Below are positions 30,050 to 42,442 of a stretch of 64,000 nt of DNA, piece by piece. Origin of the DNA: Dipteronia dyeriana (taxonomy: Eukaryota; Streptophyta; Magnoliopsida; Sapindales; Sapindaceae); the NCBI GenBank assembly GCA_032871835.1, contig CM065299.1, positions 98,648,652 through 98,712,651 of the forward strand, given 5' to 3'. Numbering within the stretch: the stretch's first letter is position 1; each line of letters opens with the position of its first letter. A model generated the notes under the pieces. That model was not told where the DNA came from. It searched no databases and worked only from the letters and a program-made list of their open reading frames with translations. The position numbers and the translations under genes were made by a program.

Positions 30050-30655
30050 TTCATTATGGATCCACCTTAACAAAAAAAATCAGTGAAATGCATAATTACT
30101 TCTCCTATACAATTATCTAAAATCAACATACATCCATTTTATAATCAATCAAAATAAAACATTTATTTCACCGTCTCTCTTTTTTATTTTACAATTAAAT
30201 GGGCTCAAATATTATTGGTAGAAAGAGTTAGAAATCCTAATCAGTATTTCTATGTGAGTTTCTAGAATTAGAACATCTCCAATACAAATATACATTTAGA
30301 GAAAATTGACTGCCACATAAAATAGATAGTTAAAAAGTTAGAAAATCGCTCTCTAATACAATTATCTAACTTTAATATGGAGATTATGTGACAAAGAAAA
30401 AGTTAGAGAATATGAAGTTTGGTTTTTAATTCTAGAAACTCTCCTAGAAATGTTGACTATGATTTTTAACTCTTTCCACCAATAATATTAAAGCTCATTT
30501 AATTGTAAAGTTAAAGTAGAGAGATAGTGGAATAATTGTTTTATTATTACTGGTCATAAAATGAATGTATATTTGATTTTAGATAATTGCATTGGATATG
30601 AGAATATACATTTCTCTATTTTTGTTAAGTAGGCCCATAATAAATCCAAAAATAT
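30050..30655. repeat. Long imperfect hairpin (arms about 240 bp) from inverted MITE copies
   Basis: Left arm 30050-30290 and right arm 30420-30655 are inverse copies. They share ACAATTAAATGGGCTC/GAGCTCATTTAATTGT-type pairs, AATATTATTGGTAGAAAGAGTT with its inverse, GTTTCTAGAATTA with its inverse, and AATTATCTAAAATCAA with its inverse. The ~130-bp loop contains another copy of the GAACATCTCCAATAC unit. Transcription across it would give a long double-stranded RNA stem. Confidence 0.75.
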
Positions 30656-31652
30656 ATATTTACATCGAAATGTTTTTATATTGGAGATATTGATATTCAT
30701 TTCTCTATTTACTTTTACGTTAAAGTGGATCGATGATTAATAGAAATACTGATGTAATATTTTTTTAAACTAAAAAATATATATTTATATTTACATTGGA
30801 GCTACAAATATCCATTTTGACTATCATAAAAATAGACTCTACGTTAAAACTTTTTGTGGTGGAGATGATCTCCATCGTCCATTAGATCTAGTGATTGGAT
30901 ATATATAAAAAAAAAAATTAAAAAATTTAAAAAATTAAAAATTAATCATTTTAAAAACAAACAGATTTTTTTTTCATAAAAAAAATGTGTCCCGTCCAGA
31001 TCCAGTTCTAGATCTCAGATCTCTAGGGTAGATTACTTTATTATGTTTTTTTATTAATATAATTTAAACGTTGAATTAAAATTCATGGGCCAAATCATCA
31101 TTATGCTATTTTTGTTAATCGTTGGCTGTTAAAAAATTGATTAGATGGACCAAATTGAGCTATTTTAGATTATTTAGGATCCACTGAGCTAAAAATGTCG
31201 TTTCTCAAAACATTAGGTTATAAATTGAAGTTTCCCCTCATTTTTAATTCAATTTTTTTTTTCAATCAACCATTCTAACCTTACCTCGTTAAAATCTATA
31301 ACCGAATAGTTAATGTTATAAGGGGAAAACCGGCAATATGGAAAACTAGAGGGTAGATTTTAATCATTAATAAAACTAGAGGGGAAATAATAGGGAATAT
31401 GGAAAACTAGGAAAGGGGTTTTAGCCATTAATAAAATCCATGTGTGAAAACAAGGATTAGGCCAAACTACAGGAGAATTTTAATAAAATCCCAATTTTTT
31501 TTCCCTCAAAAAAATTTGGGGAAATGAAACTGGGTTTTGTTTCAAACCGATTTAACGTAACGGATCCTATTAACTTGAACAAGATGAGTCCTGTGTTGGG
31601 AGGACTGAAACGAAAAAAGTTGAGAGAAGAGAATATACAAGGGCCCGTCCTG
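30656..31652. other. AT-rich intergenic DNA with MITE remnants
   Basis: More GAGATGATCTCC/ACATTGGAGC-type MITE pieces lie near 30680-30880. Near 31320-31440 a ~65-bp segment with AATATGGAAAACTAG and TTAATAAAA is duplicated. No gene was recognised. Confidence 0.5.
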
Positions 31653-32475
31653 TAAATGCTTTTCGGTTGTTATTTTTTAAAAATTAAAACAATATTTTGG
31701 TTTCAGTTTCGAATTCTGAAAACTCGTCTGATAACATATACTGAAAGCTATATTTTAAAAATGAAAACGGAAAAAAATACGTCTGGTAGGTTAACTAAAA
31801 ACTATGAAAATTTGAAATATCAATTTTTGCATTTTGTTTAATATTATCACAATTATAAATAAATTGATTAAATAATTAACTAATATAATTTTTTATAAAT
31901 TAAATAAAAGTAACACATCACAAATTACTAAAAAAAATCAATTAATCAATTAATAAAAACTAAACACTTAAATTATAAAAAAGTATTATTTTAATAAATA
32001 TAAATAACAAAAAAATATATATACATATATAATTAATAAAGAAGAAAAGAAAGAAAATCAAATCGGTCAAGAAGAAAAAAAAAAGAAAAATAAAGGAAGA
32101 AGATCGAAGAAGAAGAGGGATCGGAGAAGGAGAAAGATTGGAGAAGGAGAAAAAGAGGATCGGAGAAGAAGAAGCATTGGAGAAAGAGAAGAACAAAAAG
32201 AGGATCGGAGAAGCAAAAGGTTTGGAGAAGAAGAAGCTTTAAAGAAGAAGAAGAGGATCGAAAAAGAAGAAGAATTTTAAAAAAACAAAATGTAAAAAAA
32301 AGAGTGAAAATCGAAAACGAAAAAAAAACATGTATTTTGTGTTTTTCAAAATTTTCACTATTAATACTGATTTTGTGTTTCGTTTTTTAAAATAAAATGA
32401 AAAACGGTTAACGGATGTGAATTCGAAATCGTTTTTAGAAAATAAAAATGAAAACGGATTGAAAAACAGTTACAA
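31653..32475. mobile_element. Possible terminal-inverted-repeat element (about 820 bp)
   Basis: The left end TGTAAATGCTTTTCGGTTGT and right end (reverse complement TGTAACTGTTTTTCAATCCG) match imperfectly. Related AAAATGAAAACGG text follows inside both ends. No target duplication was found. The interior includes the purine tract at 32039-32285. No coding region is seen. Confidence 0.4.
32039..32285 (+). repeat. Purine-only tract, about 245 bp
   Basis: The + strand is almost pure A/G, built from GGAGAAGGAGAAAAAGAGGA, AGAAGAAG and GATCGGAGAAG units. Only a few pyrimidines occur, mostly in GATCGG. Such asymmetric tracts can form triplex (H-DNA) structures. Confidence 0.8.
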
Positions 32476-32727
32476 GATGAAGCATAATATTGTGCGGAAT
32501 AATGCAAACGGTGTCTTCTAAAATGTAAATACATGTGAGGATATTACTAATTTTAGGATTAGTAATCCTTAAATTAGATAACTAAATTTTTGTACGATTT
32601 GCTTTTTTTTTTTGAAATATTTAGGATTTAGTCTTAATGTATTTAGTATTATGTATTACTACGTATTTCTGACTTTCTTCTTTGTGATGAAATTGAATGC
32701 TTTGCAAAAATACTTTTTCTATGGGGT

Positions 32728-34982
32728 GAATATCATTTGGATCCCTGAGTTTTGGTGAAAGATCAATTATTTAAACGAGTTTGTTTTTTTAGTTAAATTT
32801 TCCATGACTTTTGAAAAGTATATCAAATAGGCCCATTAGTCTGTCAAATATTAGTCAACGTTAACGACTTGAGGGTCATATTTATCATTTAATATACCAC
32901 AAAAATATAAATAAAAACAAATCATTATTTTATTTATCACAAAATAAAATAAAAAAATAAAAAGAAAAAAGAGAATTAAATATTTATATTTACTATTATT
33001 ATTTTTTTAAAAAACAAATTCCATAAAAATGGGGGAGATCCATTCTTTTCTTCATCAACTTCCAAAAACAAATTTCTCAAAATAAAAAAATTCCAGAAAC
33101 CAATTTCGCAACAATTTTTTTTTTCAAAAACCATTCATTCAAATTTATTTTTTTCAAAACCATTCAACAACCCAAAATTTTAAAAATGGCCTTGAAAATT
33201 TTAAAAAAGACAAATTCTTTCAATCATTTTCTCACCTAATCTCCAAATTGAAACAACCATCATATCCATCCTTCACACAAAAATTCCATTTTTTTTAAAC
33301 TAAAAATTGTCTAGATTTTTTTAACATCATCTGCTCTCACTTCATTGTTCATCCTCCAAAATCCGTTATCTTTTCATCTTTTATCAAACATAATCATCAA
33401 GCCATAAATAAAAAATTATTATCAACCGAAAATATATATTTTTTCATACACTTTCTCGGTCTCCAATCACGATCAAACTTCCTTCTATCAAATCCCACAA
33501 ATAAAAACCAGAAATTATTCCATAAAATAAATTCTTTCTTTTTTGATGAAGATGATAAGTACTGGATTTTTTTTAAACACAAAAATTCTTTCTTTTTTGG
33601 TGAAGATGATGTTTCTGACGGTTTGTCCATTTGTACTGGATTTTTTTTTGAATCCGAAAATGAAACTAAATTCATCTCCTCACCAACATTATCATCAACA
33701 CACCACGTCACCACCACACAAATCACCCAAACACTCTCTCCAAACCCATTCATCTCTTCACCAACATCATCAATTCATCATCGACACACCACCTTACAAA
33801 TTACCCAAACATCCAATTCATCAATCAAGCCACCCTCTCCAAACACTAAACAACAAAAACCACCTAAAACCCCTCCAAGAAATCAATCTCGATCGCCTCT
33901 CCCACCATCGATTGGTGTTCGAACTTGAAAAAGATCAATCCAAAAGCAGTGACGATGACAACATCAATGAAAAGAGCGACACCGACAAGTTTGATTTGGG
34001 CTCGATCGTGTTCCTCTCTCTCTCTCATCATCCTCCTTGTTTGGTGTTGGTTCGATTTGGCCGATGAGTTTGGTTCTGATCTCCTCACGGGCTGTTTTGG
34101 GGTAGCCACCGGTGAGGAGGGAGAGATCGGGACTTTTGGTTTAGGTTTGAGAAGATTTCAATACTGGATTTGAGTGATACACTTCTTATTTTCAAAAATT
34201 GCAATCCCAATTTTTTTATTCAATATTTAATTATACAATTATCATATATGTTTATGCACAGAGAGAAAGTGGGTTTTTATAGAGAAACTGTGCTTGAGAT
34301 TGAAATTTTTGGTATTCGAAACAAGTTTCGTCCTCGTTCAAAGGATTTGAAAATTAGCATTCAATCAATGGTGAATATGTGGTGGTTGGATATATATATA
34401 TATATATTTCGATTTCTTGGTTTTCTTAAATTTTTAATTGTATATATAAATTTTTAATTCTGTTTTTCATTAAAGAAATTAATCCATTGAATCTGATGTT
34501 GTTTATATTGTTTGAAGAAATCTTGAAATTTTTCCAGATATTTTAAAATCTGGAAAATTTTCCATTTTTTTATAAATACTTTGTTGTAGAGATTTGGACA
34601 TTTATAGATCTTTTCAAGCTTTTTTTACTTAGTTTTTAGAGATCTCGAAAGAGATCTTGAAAATCTTCTTAAACTTTTTTTTTCTGAAAAAATCTAGAAT
34701 TTTTTTTCCAGATTTGAAGTGATTTAGAAATTTCCTAATAAATCCACAAGTATTTTTTTAAATAATAATTTTTCAAATTTTTTTTTTAAATAAACTGCCA
34801 TTAATATGGCATTTAGGGGCAAAAGTGACAATATATATTTTCTATGACGTTTGACCGTTAAAAAAAATATCAGAATGACCTATTTGATATACTTTTCAAA
34901 AGTTAAGGAAAGCTTTACTAAAAATTCAAACTCGTTTAAATAATTGATCTTTCACCAAAACTCATGGACCCAAATGATATAC
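32728..34982. mobile_element. Long-inverted-repeat element (about 2.25 kb), Mutator-like or Pack-MULE-like
   Basis: Left text ATATCATTTGG, GAGTTTTGGTGAAAGATCAA and TTATTTAAACGAGTTTG is inverted at the right as AACTCGTTTAAATAATTGAT and TTTCACCAAAACTC, ending CCAAATGATAT. The arms extend about 150-200 bp, to TATATCAAATAGGCC and its inverse. No convincing target duplication was found. The centre (33540-34170) is richer in GC than the surroundings and contains an open frame, so it may include captured genomic sequence. Confidence 0.65.
33543..34067 (+). other. Open frame of 174 codons inside the inverted-repeat element, unknown
   Basis: I do not recognise this product. It is rich in His, Pro and Ser, and has an internal near-repeat (SSPHQHYHQHTTSPPHKSPK, then SSLHQHHQFIIDTPPYKLPK). 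The C-terminal third is acidic, then hydrophobic. An overlapping frame (33623-33928) covers the same repeats. It may be fortuitous or a fragment captured by the transposon; no splice evidence or second homolog is visible in the window. Confidence 0.3.
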
Positions 34983-35045
34983 AATGGTTTGCAATTAGTA
35001 GCGTATCTTGATGCTTTTCAATAAATAATTAAAAAATAACAGATA

Positions 35046-35165
35046 AGATGAGGTTAACTCAGTGGTTTGCTCCTTACACCTACAACATGAGGGTATGGGG
35101 TCAAGTTATTCCCATTCCTCAAATCCCAAATTATTATAAGATTCCAAAAGTAATTAGCATATCTT
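35046..35165 (+). mobile_element. tRNA-derived SINE-like unit 1
   Basis: An RNA polymerase III A-box-like block GTTAACTCAGTGG (about 35053) and a B-box-like block GGGTCAAGTTATTCC (about 35098) are spaced as in a tRNA head. The tail runs through TATTATAAGATTCC. There is no clear poly(A) end or target duplication. Confidence 0.5.
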
Positions 35166-35288
35166 GGTAGAATCATTTCAATACACACGTGTTTACTTGG
35201 CCATCAACATCAGCTATAATGAATACTTTTGAAGCATAGCAAATTAGTGGCAACATTTGTATCTCTTAAAAATTTTATTTAGTTAACA

Positions 35289-35400
35289 TGACAAAGTTAG
35301 CCCAATGACATACCTCTCACACAAAAAATATGAGGTTGTGGGTTCGAGTCATGTCCTCTTCTCTAAATTCTGAATCATTGTAATAATTCAAAAAAAAAAT
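35289..35400 (+). mobile_element. tRNA-derived SINE-like unit 2
   Basis: An A-box-like AGTTAGCCCAATGAC (35295) and a good B box GGTTCGAGTCATG (35341) are followed by a tail CATTGTAATAATTC and an A-run (35390-35399). The tail resembles that of unit 1 (ATTATTATAAGATTCC), so the two belong to one family. Confidence 0.55.
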
Positions 35401-35566
35401 CAACTTTGAACTCTACCACTCTCGAGTCTCGAACTCAATAGATGAAAGGTGATATGTTGCTCATATATATGGTTCCTCCAAGTTGTTTTATTGATGTTTA
35501 AATATGCAATTTGTGATGTTTAAATATATTGTATTTTGTTTGTCACAAAAAAAAAAATACGAGACA

Positions 35567-36230
35567 TGTTGACGATGATTTTTAGGACTACATAAAGTCG
35601 ATCACGCATCTAATAAGTTATCACAAATTGTTAACGATATTATGGAGAAATTAGAAAAATCAGAACATGCAAACACTAGTTTTACATGGTAAAACCCTGA
35701 ATCGGGAAAAACTTCCACGATTGCCAGCAACTACGAGAAAGGAAATTCACTATGATAGAGTCATTACACACTCTAGTTCTCTCTTTTGCATATGGCAGCG
35801 TTCTAACTCTTACAATGGTGTTTTTAGGGTCTATTTATATATGCATAGAACCTTAATACTTGATTTATAAGGAAAGTCAATTATATTCAATGGAAATCTA
35901 ACTTATTGGAGTCTTAAATATCTTCTTTCCTGTTCTGTGTTTCTGGCATATTGAACACAGTAGATCTCTTGCCTAATCTGGACTCTGATATCTTTAAGCA
36001 ATACTCTTTCTTTACGTATCTGAGTTATGGTTACATTGAATTCAACATTGTCCACGTGTCGCTCAGTTGATCATTTACTAGACCCGACCAAACTTACTCT
36101 TCCTTGACTGGTTCCTTGGTAATCCAGACCGGATAGTCTTCACCTAATCAATCTAATTATCTTAATCGTGTTATCCCTACCTGACCATTTAGGTAACCCT
36201 GACTAGGTGTTATGAAGTTATCTTTGGCAA
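35567..36230 (-). repeat. 3' LTR of Tat-type element B, diverged
   Basis: It begins TGTTGACGATGATTTTTAGG on the + strand and shares several blocks with the LTR at 15796-16667: TTTTACATGGTAAAACC, TGCATAGAACCTTAATAC, TCTCTTGCCTAATCTGGA and ACATTGTCCACGTGTCGC. The inner (right) end has no clear CAACA terminus, so the boundary is approximate. Confidence 0.75.
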
Positions 36231-36232
36231 AC

Positions 36233-37794
36233 TTAGGTTGGTATAGCCATGTTGACTTTTAGTACCATGGCATCTTTAATCACCTTGAATTCTGACAACC
36301 ATGTTGACCTGTCATCTTTCCAGATTAGGCAACTCTCCCCCTTCCTATTGGGTAAGGCGATATGCTCCATACCCGGCCAACCCGGCCACCTGATAGGTTT
36401 ATCCCACTTAGATGCCAAGAAGCCAGTTGCATTTACCTTTTTATTTAGGGATACCCTACTAAGGTCCAAGTCCCCGAGCTGAAATCTTCTTATTCGGATG
36501 TGTGAGTTATGATAGCTAGCAATCCTTTGTTGATATGCTACGTTCTTTTCTCTCACCAAGTCCCTTTTTTCTTCTAGATCATCTAGGTTTTTTTTCTAGC
36601 ATATCCACATTTCCATCAGACTGATGTAACTGAATTCTTGGGGAGGCAGGGATTAACTCAATCGAGATGACTGCTTTAGTCCCAAATGCTAATGAGTAGA
36701 GAGTTTCCCCCGTTAAAGTCCTTTCACTCATCCAGTAAGCCCAAATTACTTTGTGCAACTTGTATGCCCAGTTTCCAATTTTAACGTACAGCTTAGCCTT
36801 TAAGGCGTGCTTGATGATCTTGTTCAGAACTTTAGTTTGCTCATTCGTCTGTAGATGGGTAGGTGTGGCATAGTAATTCTTGATATGATATATCTAGCAA
36901 GTCGTCTTGAATTTATCACTATCGAATTGGGTCCCGTTATCAGTGATGATTATATTTGGGATCCTGAATCGATAGATGATATTCTTCTTTAAGAAATTAG
37001 TTGTATTAGTCTCGGTTATGTGCAATAATGTTCTTTCTTTGCCCACTTTATTAAATAATCCATTGCTACTATGACATGCTTTGCACCTCCTTTAGTTGCT
37101 ATTGGCATTAGGCCGATCAGATCTAATCCTCACATCACAAACGACTAGGGCAAAATCAAGTTCTTCAAATGCTCGGGTTGTTGCCTAATGTCAATCATAA
37201 TCCTTTGGAAGGTTTAACACTTCTCCACCACTAATTGCATAACTTGGAATATGGTTTGCAAATATAAACTTTGTCTAAGGGTTTTATGAGCCAAAGATTT
37301 ACCCTAATGTTATTTCCAAACACTCCATTGTGTATGCTCTTCAGAATTTTGTTAGCTTCAACTGGACCAACACACTTTTGTAGGGCCTTTTAGAACCCCC
37401 TTCTATAAAGTTCTCCTCTGACTATTAAATACCGACCAATCCTATACCTGATAAATTTTTCTTCAACTGAGTTATTAGAGAGCATGCCATTTTCCAGGTT
37501 TTCTCTAATTAGGGTCATCCAAGTGACCTACCCTTCCTCGTTTACCTTAATCATTAGTTATTCCCCTTCCTTGATGTTTGGCTTCCTAAGATGGGCCACC
37601 GAGATTGTCTTGGACCAAATGCTGATGGTCGCTGATGCCAACCTCGAAAGGAAATTGGCCTTCTCATTCTTCTTTCTTAGGATCTGAGTGATCATGTAAG
37701 TTTTGAATCACCCGAGTAAGATCTTGGCTATTTCCATATAGGCCACCGTATTATTATCCTTCGCCAGGTATTCATCGAAGACCTGGTTGACCAC
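36233..37794 (-). pseudogene. RNase H (C-terminal) and integrase of Tat-type element B, broken
   Basis: From the right: VNQVFDEYLAKD and KKNEKANFLSRLA of RNase H (37680-37794). The integrase core follows, with the first Asp region DLIGLMPIATKGGAKH (near 37100), the second in IITDNGTQFDS (near 36935) and a degenerate third in TNEQTKVLNK (near 36840), where the catalytic Glu position cannot be confirmed. The C-terminal domain is open at 36233-36559 (RRFQLGDLDLSRVSLN) and ends in TAA. Numerous stops occur elsewhere. Confidence 0.82.
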
Positions 37795-39991
37795 TGTTGG
37801 AACCCCGTTCACTAGTTACGCAGCGGAACTAGATTTTAATTTTTTTATATAAAAATCATAATCTGTATCTGGGACCAGTGAACTTGGGATCATAATTATT
37901 TTTTGGAACTAGTACATACAATATGTAAACACAGAAAATTAAAATCGATATAATCAGAAGAAGAACATACCAACGTTTGGAGGCTCCTTCACTTTACGTT
38001 ATGCTCTTGTCTGAACCACTCTTACCAACGTTTGAAAGCTCCTTCACTTTGCCATGTGCTCCTGTCTGAACCACTCGATCTTTCTCGCTATCTCCAGGGA
38101 CTGGTAACTGCGTGTGGGCGCGTCACAGTCTCAGAAACTGAATGGAGGATGTAGAGAGAAACCTTAAAGAAAATCTTTCTTCTAAAGAGAAAACTAACTA
38201 GAACAATTCTAGTTATAAAAATAATAATATTCCTTTTTTTTGTTTCAACGGTGTACAGTGCACTAATAAAAAAAACTTCCTTATTTTTTTCAATTGATGC
38301 CTCGCCTTCTTTTACACTATACATACATACACACATACATTTTTTATATATATATATATATACTCTCTCGCCTGCTCTTGTTTTTCACAAAAATATATAT
38401 ATATATCTGACACGCCTTTCTTTCCTTTTTTTTTCACAATATATATATATATATATCTATTTGACTTCCACTCACACGCATCCGCTTCTTTTATTTCACA
38501 ATATATATATATATAGCACTTGTGTATTAAGTAGTTGCATCCTATACAAATTCTTCTTTTGACTAATGTTTCATGTGCATACACCAATTTGTATCCAATT
38601 CAATCTCTTGTGTTATTAATTGATATATATTTTTTAATTATCCTTTTCAAATATATCTAATATATTAAAAGTGATAATAAATATTTTAAATTTAAACTTA
38701 AATTCAAATACTTAGATAAATGATTTAGTAAAGATAAAATAATCCTATCATTTTATCTTCACCTAAATCCATATATCAACTAATACCCTCAAATTAATAG
38801 TTAATTAATAATTCATAATTATCAATATAATTAAATAATCTAATTATTTAATTAATTTAACTATTAACATTCATTAATTAAATAATCTCACTATTCAATT
38901 AATTCCTAATATATACGTGTCACTTTTGTAACACAATTAATTAGACAATCCAATTAATTAACCGTGACCCTTGTTACCTAAATCGATCGGGCTAACAAGG
39001 GGACCTAATGGACCCACAGTATTTTGAGCTCCAATAATCCTTAAAATTATTAATTAAACTCTTTAATTAATATCCCTTAACTATTAACTCCGGTGTTATT
39101 CCACTAAAAACCTGAAACTGCATTCTCTCAACTGTAGATGTTTTTACAGAGACCGATATAACTCGGTGTCGATCGATATAGCTATTACATATGGTATGAT
39201 CCTCCACAATAGTTTATAATTAGAGCTGGGTCATAATGTCCGTTATACTCCTCTAATTACATATATCCTTTAAGTACCATTGATTCTCTAATGGACAATA
39301 AATCATATTTCCTCACGGATTAGGAGAACGCTCATTTTGTCCAAACCCCGAATCAACCCTTAAGGGAACTACTATCTACTTCTCACAAGAAGGAGTGGAT
39401 TCCACTATTGCTTACAAACCTTCCCATCCACAAGCCAAACCGTAATCCCAACATACGGAGTATATTGATCAGGAAATGCATCTGACCTCACCCATGGTAT
39501 ATCAAAGACCACTATTTAACTTGAAAGAGTCGATAAGACACTCATGATTAAGATCATCTATATATAGCCATCATTTGTTGATATATATGAATCTCATCTG
39601 TAAACGGATATTGGTGAGAGATTCATATAGATCATGACCCAATTCTATATGATCTTATCATACAAGGTGCCTCCATTCTCATATCTCCATATAAATGATT
39701 CAAGATAGAATCACCGTACATTACAGAATAGACCTAGCTATAGATTAATCACAAATAAAGTACCCAACTTTTTTTGCTATCTATGGACTCTTTAGATTGC
39801 ATATCTTTTACTGTATCCATCTGTATATGACACTCATATACACAGTTCGAGATTACGTCCAGCAATCTTGGATGTTAAATATATGCATAAGTTATAAAAT
39901 AAACAACACAACAATAATGGATTGAACTTTTCCTTTAATTTATTTCATAAATCCATTTACAAATTACATCTTTAGGGTATAAACCCCAACA
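37795..39991 (-). repeat. 3' LTR of copia element C (2197 bp)
   Basis: It starts TGTTGGAACC and ends CCCCAACA on the + strand, and matches 56345-58485 over its length. It contains a 38340-38520 stretch of (TA)n tracts alternating with CTTTC-rich text that differs in repeat number from the other LTR. A duplicated AGGCTCCTTCACTTT/AAGCTCCTTCACTTT segment lies near 37980-38060. Confidence 0.92.
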
Positions 39992-40004
39992 ATCTCCCAC
40001 TTGC
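39992..40004 (-). other. Polypurine tract of copia element C
   Basis: The element strand reads AAGTGGGAGAT directly before TGTTGGGG of the 3' LTR, the usual copia arrangement. Confidence 0.85.
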
Positions 40005-40249
40005 ACTAAAGCATGTGAGGCATGTCTCGTAACCCTAGACCATCTAGGTGACCTGATAACACTTTAGCCGGTAATGTCTTCATAAATGAATCAGCATGAT
40101 TGTCTTGTGAGGCCATCTTGGTGACGATCACATCTCCTCTCTATAATATCTCTCTAATGAGATAATACTTTCTATCTATATGCTTCTCTTTCTTGTGGCT
40201 TATTAGTTCTTTGGAATTAGCTGCAACACCACTGTTATCACAATAATTT

Positions 40250-41100
40250 GTGATGGGCCTATCCAGATCTGGAACAACTTCCAGATCACTGAAGAACTTA
40301 CGGAGCTAAACAACCTCTTTAGCAGCTTCATAAGCGGCTACATATTCGGCTTTCATGGTGGAGTCAGCAATGTAACATTGCTTGATATTTCTCCATACAA
40401 TGGCTCCACCACCCAGGGTGAATACTAATATAGACATGGATTTCCTAGAATCCCTGTCTGACTGAAAATCATAATTTGTGTATCCAAACGGGATCAAATC
40501 CTGCTCGAAATACACTAGCATATAGTTGTTCATTCTCCGAAGATACTTGAGAATTGTCTTGACAGCAAACCAATGATCCAATCCTGGGTTGGACTGGTGT
40601 CTATTGACTACTCTCACTGTATAACAGATGTTCAGTCTTATACATAACATAGCATACATGAGACTACCTACTGCCGATGCATAGGGTACACGTCTCATAT
40701 TCTCAACTTCTTAAGGTGTCATAGGACACTGTTCTTTAGATAAGTGAACTCTATACCTAGAAGGTAAATTACCTTTCTTGGAGTTTTGCATTGAAAATCG
40801 TACAAGAATCTTATCTATATATGATGCCTGAGACAGTGCTATGAGTTTGTTCTTAAGATCCCTTATAAGTTGGATCCCTAGAACATAACTCGCCTCTCCC
40901 AAATCTTTCATTTCGAATTGGCTAGCCAGCCAGCCCTTTACATCAGACAACATTCCCACATCATTCCAAATGAGTGGGATATCATCTACGTATAGGACCA
41001 AGAAAACTACTTTCTTGTCAATGATGCGCTTGTAGACACAAGGCTCATCGACGTTCTGCTCGAAGCCATAGGTTTTGATCACATAATCAAACCTTAAGTT
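40250..41100 (-). pseudogene. RT (C-terminal half) and RNase H of copia element C, broken
   Basis: At 40711-41082 the RT palm with catalytic LVLYVDDIPLI is followed by FEMKDLGEASYVLGIQL. At 40306-40698, RNase H-linked sequence begins RVPYASAVGSLMYAM and includes DHWFAVKTILKYLRR and STMKAEYVAAYEAAKEVV. It ends at TAG where the family has Trp (KEVVWL). Residual C-terminal sequence continues to about 40040. A frame break lies between the two pieces. Confidence 0.88.
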
Positions 41101-41253
41101 TCACAATCTAGATGCTTGCTTAAGTCCATAGATGGACTTTTATAGCTTGCAAACCTTTTGCTCTTGATCTGGAGACACGAATCCCTCTGGTTGCATCATA
41201 TAGATGCACTCATCAAGATTACCATTCAAGAATGCAGTCTTGACGTCCATTTG

Positions 41254-41589
41254 TCAAATTTCATAATCGAAATAGGCAGTAATGGATAAGAGAATCCTAA
41301 TAGACTTAAACATGGCTACTGGCGAGAAGGTCTCTTCATAATCGACCCCCTCTTTCTGGGTATAACCCTTGGCCACTAACCTTGCCTTGAATGTCTCTAC
41401 CTTCCCGTCTACTCCTCTCTTTCTCTTATAGATCCACTTACACCCTATGGGTTTTATCCCATCCGGTAAGTCTACAAGATCCCAGACTGAGTTAGAGTAC
41501 ATGGACCCCATCTCGAGATTTATGGCTTTAAGCCATTTCTCTTTATTAGGATCTTCAATTGCATTCTTAAATGTCAATGGATCATCCAC
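41254..41589 (-). pseudogene. RT N-terminal part of copia element C
   Basis: It contains KWLKAINLEMGSMYSNSVWD, then GCKWIYKRKRGVDGKVETFK, then ARLVAKGYTQKEGVDYEETF and SPVAMFKSIRILL. These are the conserved first blocks of copia RT. It ends at a stop before the second block, around 41253. Confidence 0.88.
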
Positions 41590-41699
41590 ACTATCAGCAG
41601 AGAAAACACCTTGTCCCTCACCTATACCTAAATAGAGTTCAGGTTATCTCACAACCCTCTCACTACGTCTTTATGGTAGTGTATCCTGATCAGGAACCA

Positions 41700-42442
41700 T
41701 CTGACTCTCAGATGTTTGTGGATCAACAGCTCTTGTTGATGAAACACTAGTCTCACCAGGCTCCAACTCATTCAATATAATCTTAGAATGAGGTTTATGA
41801 TCACTAATATAATTGTCCTTAAGAAACGTTCATTTGTCGATACAAATACTTTGTTATCTTCGGGACTATAGAAGTGTCCACCTATGGTCTCCTTGGAGTA
41901 TCCTATAAACAGACAGACCATAGACTTGAAGTCTAGCTTTATAGTTCTGTTCTTCAGCACGTGTGCTGGACACCCTCATATGCGGAAATGTCACAAACTA
42001 GCTTTACGATCATTCCCCAACTCTAGGGGAGTCTTAGGAACAGATTTGGATGACACCATATTCAAAATGTAGACCGCTGTTTGTAATGCATATCCCCAGA
42101 AGGAATTTGGTAATGATGAGAAACTAATCATAGATCTCACCATATCCATTAGGGTTCTATTTCTCCTTTCCGCTACACCATTTTGGTGAGGTGTACCGGG
42201 ATCTGTGAGTTGGGAAACTATCCCATGCTCGACCATGAAGTCTTCAAACTCTTGGTCAAGGTACTCACCTCAACGATCCGATCGTAGTGACTTGATAGTC
42301 CTACCTAATTGATTCTCAGCTTCAACTCGAAATTCTTTGAACATTTCAATATTTCTGACATCCGTTGCATTAGGTAGACGTATCTGTATCTTGAGTAGTC
42401 ATCTATAAATGTGATATAATACTCACAACCACCCCTAGCTTT
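41700..42442 (-). pseudogene. Integrase C-terminal part of copia element C
   Basis: At 41991-42236 [20 protein letters not shown] carries the third catalytic residue (Glu), followed by [16 protein letters not shown]. At 41772-41960 the C-terminal GYSKETIGGHFYSPEDNKVF segment continues. The first Asp region lies just right of the nested insertion site (ITFIDDYSRY ending at 42442). Stops and shifts are present. Confidence 0.87.

Noticed and set aside
35295..35351. Functional tRNA gene
   Set aside because: A- and B-box-like blocks exist, but no cloverleaf can be formed and a SINE-like tail with A-run follows.
38251..38587. Open frames with Tyr/Ile repeats in the LTRs of copia C (also 56668-57070)
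   Set aside because: They are translations of (TA)n and pyrimidine tracts and are not conserved in frame between the two LTRs.
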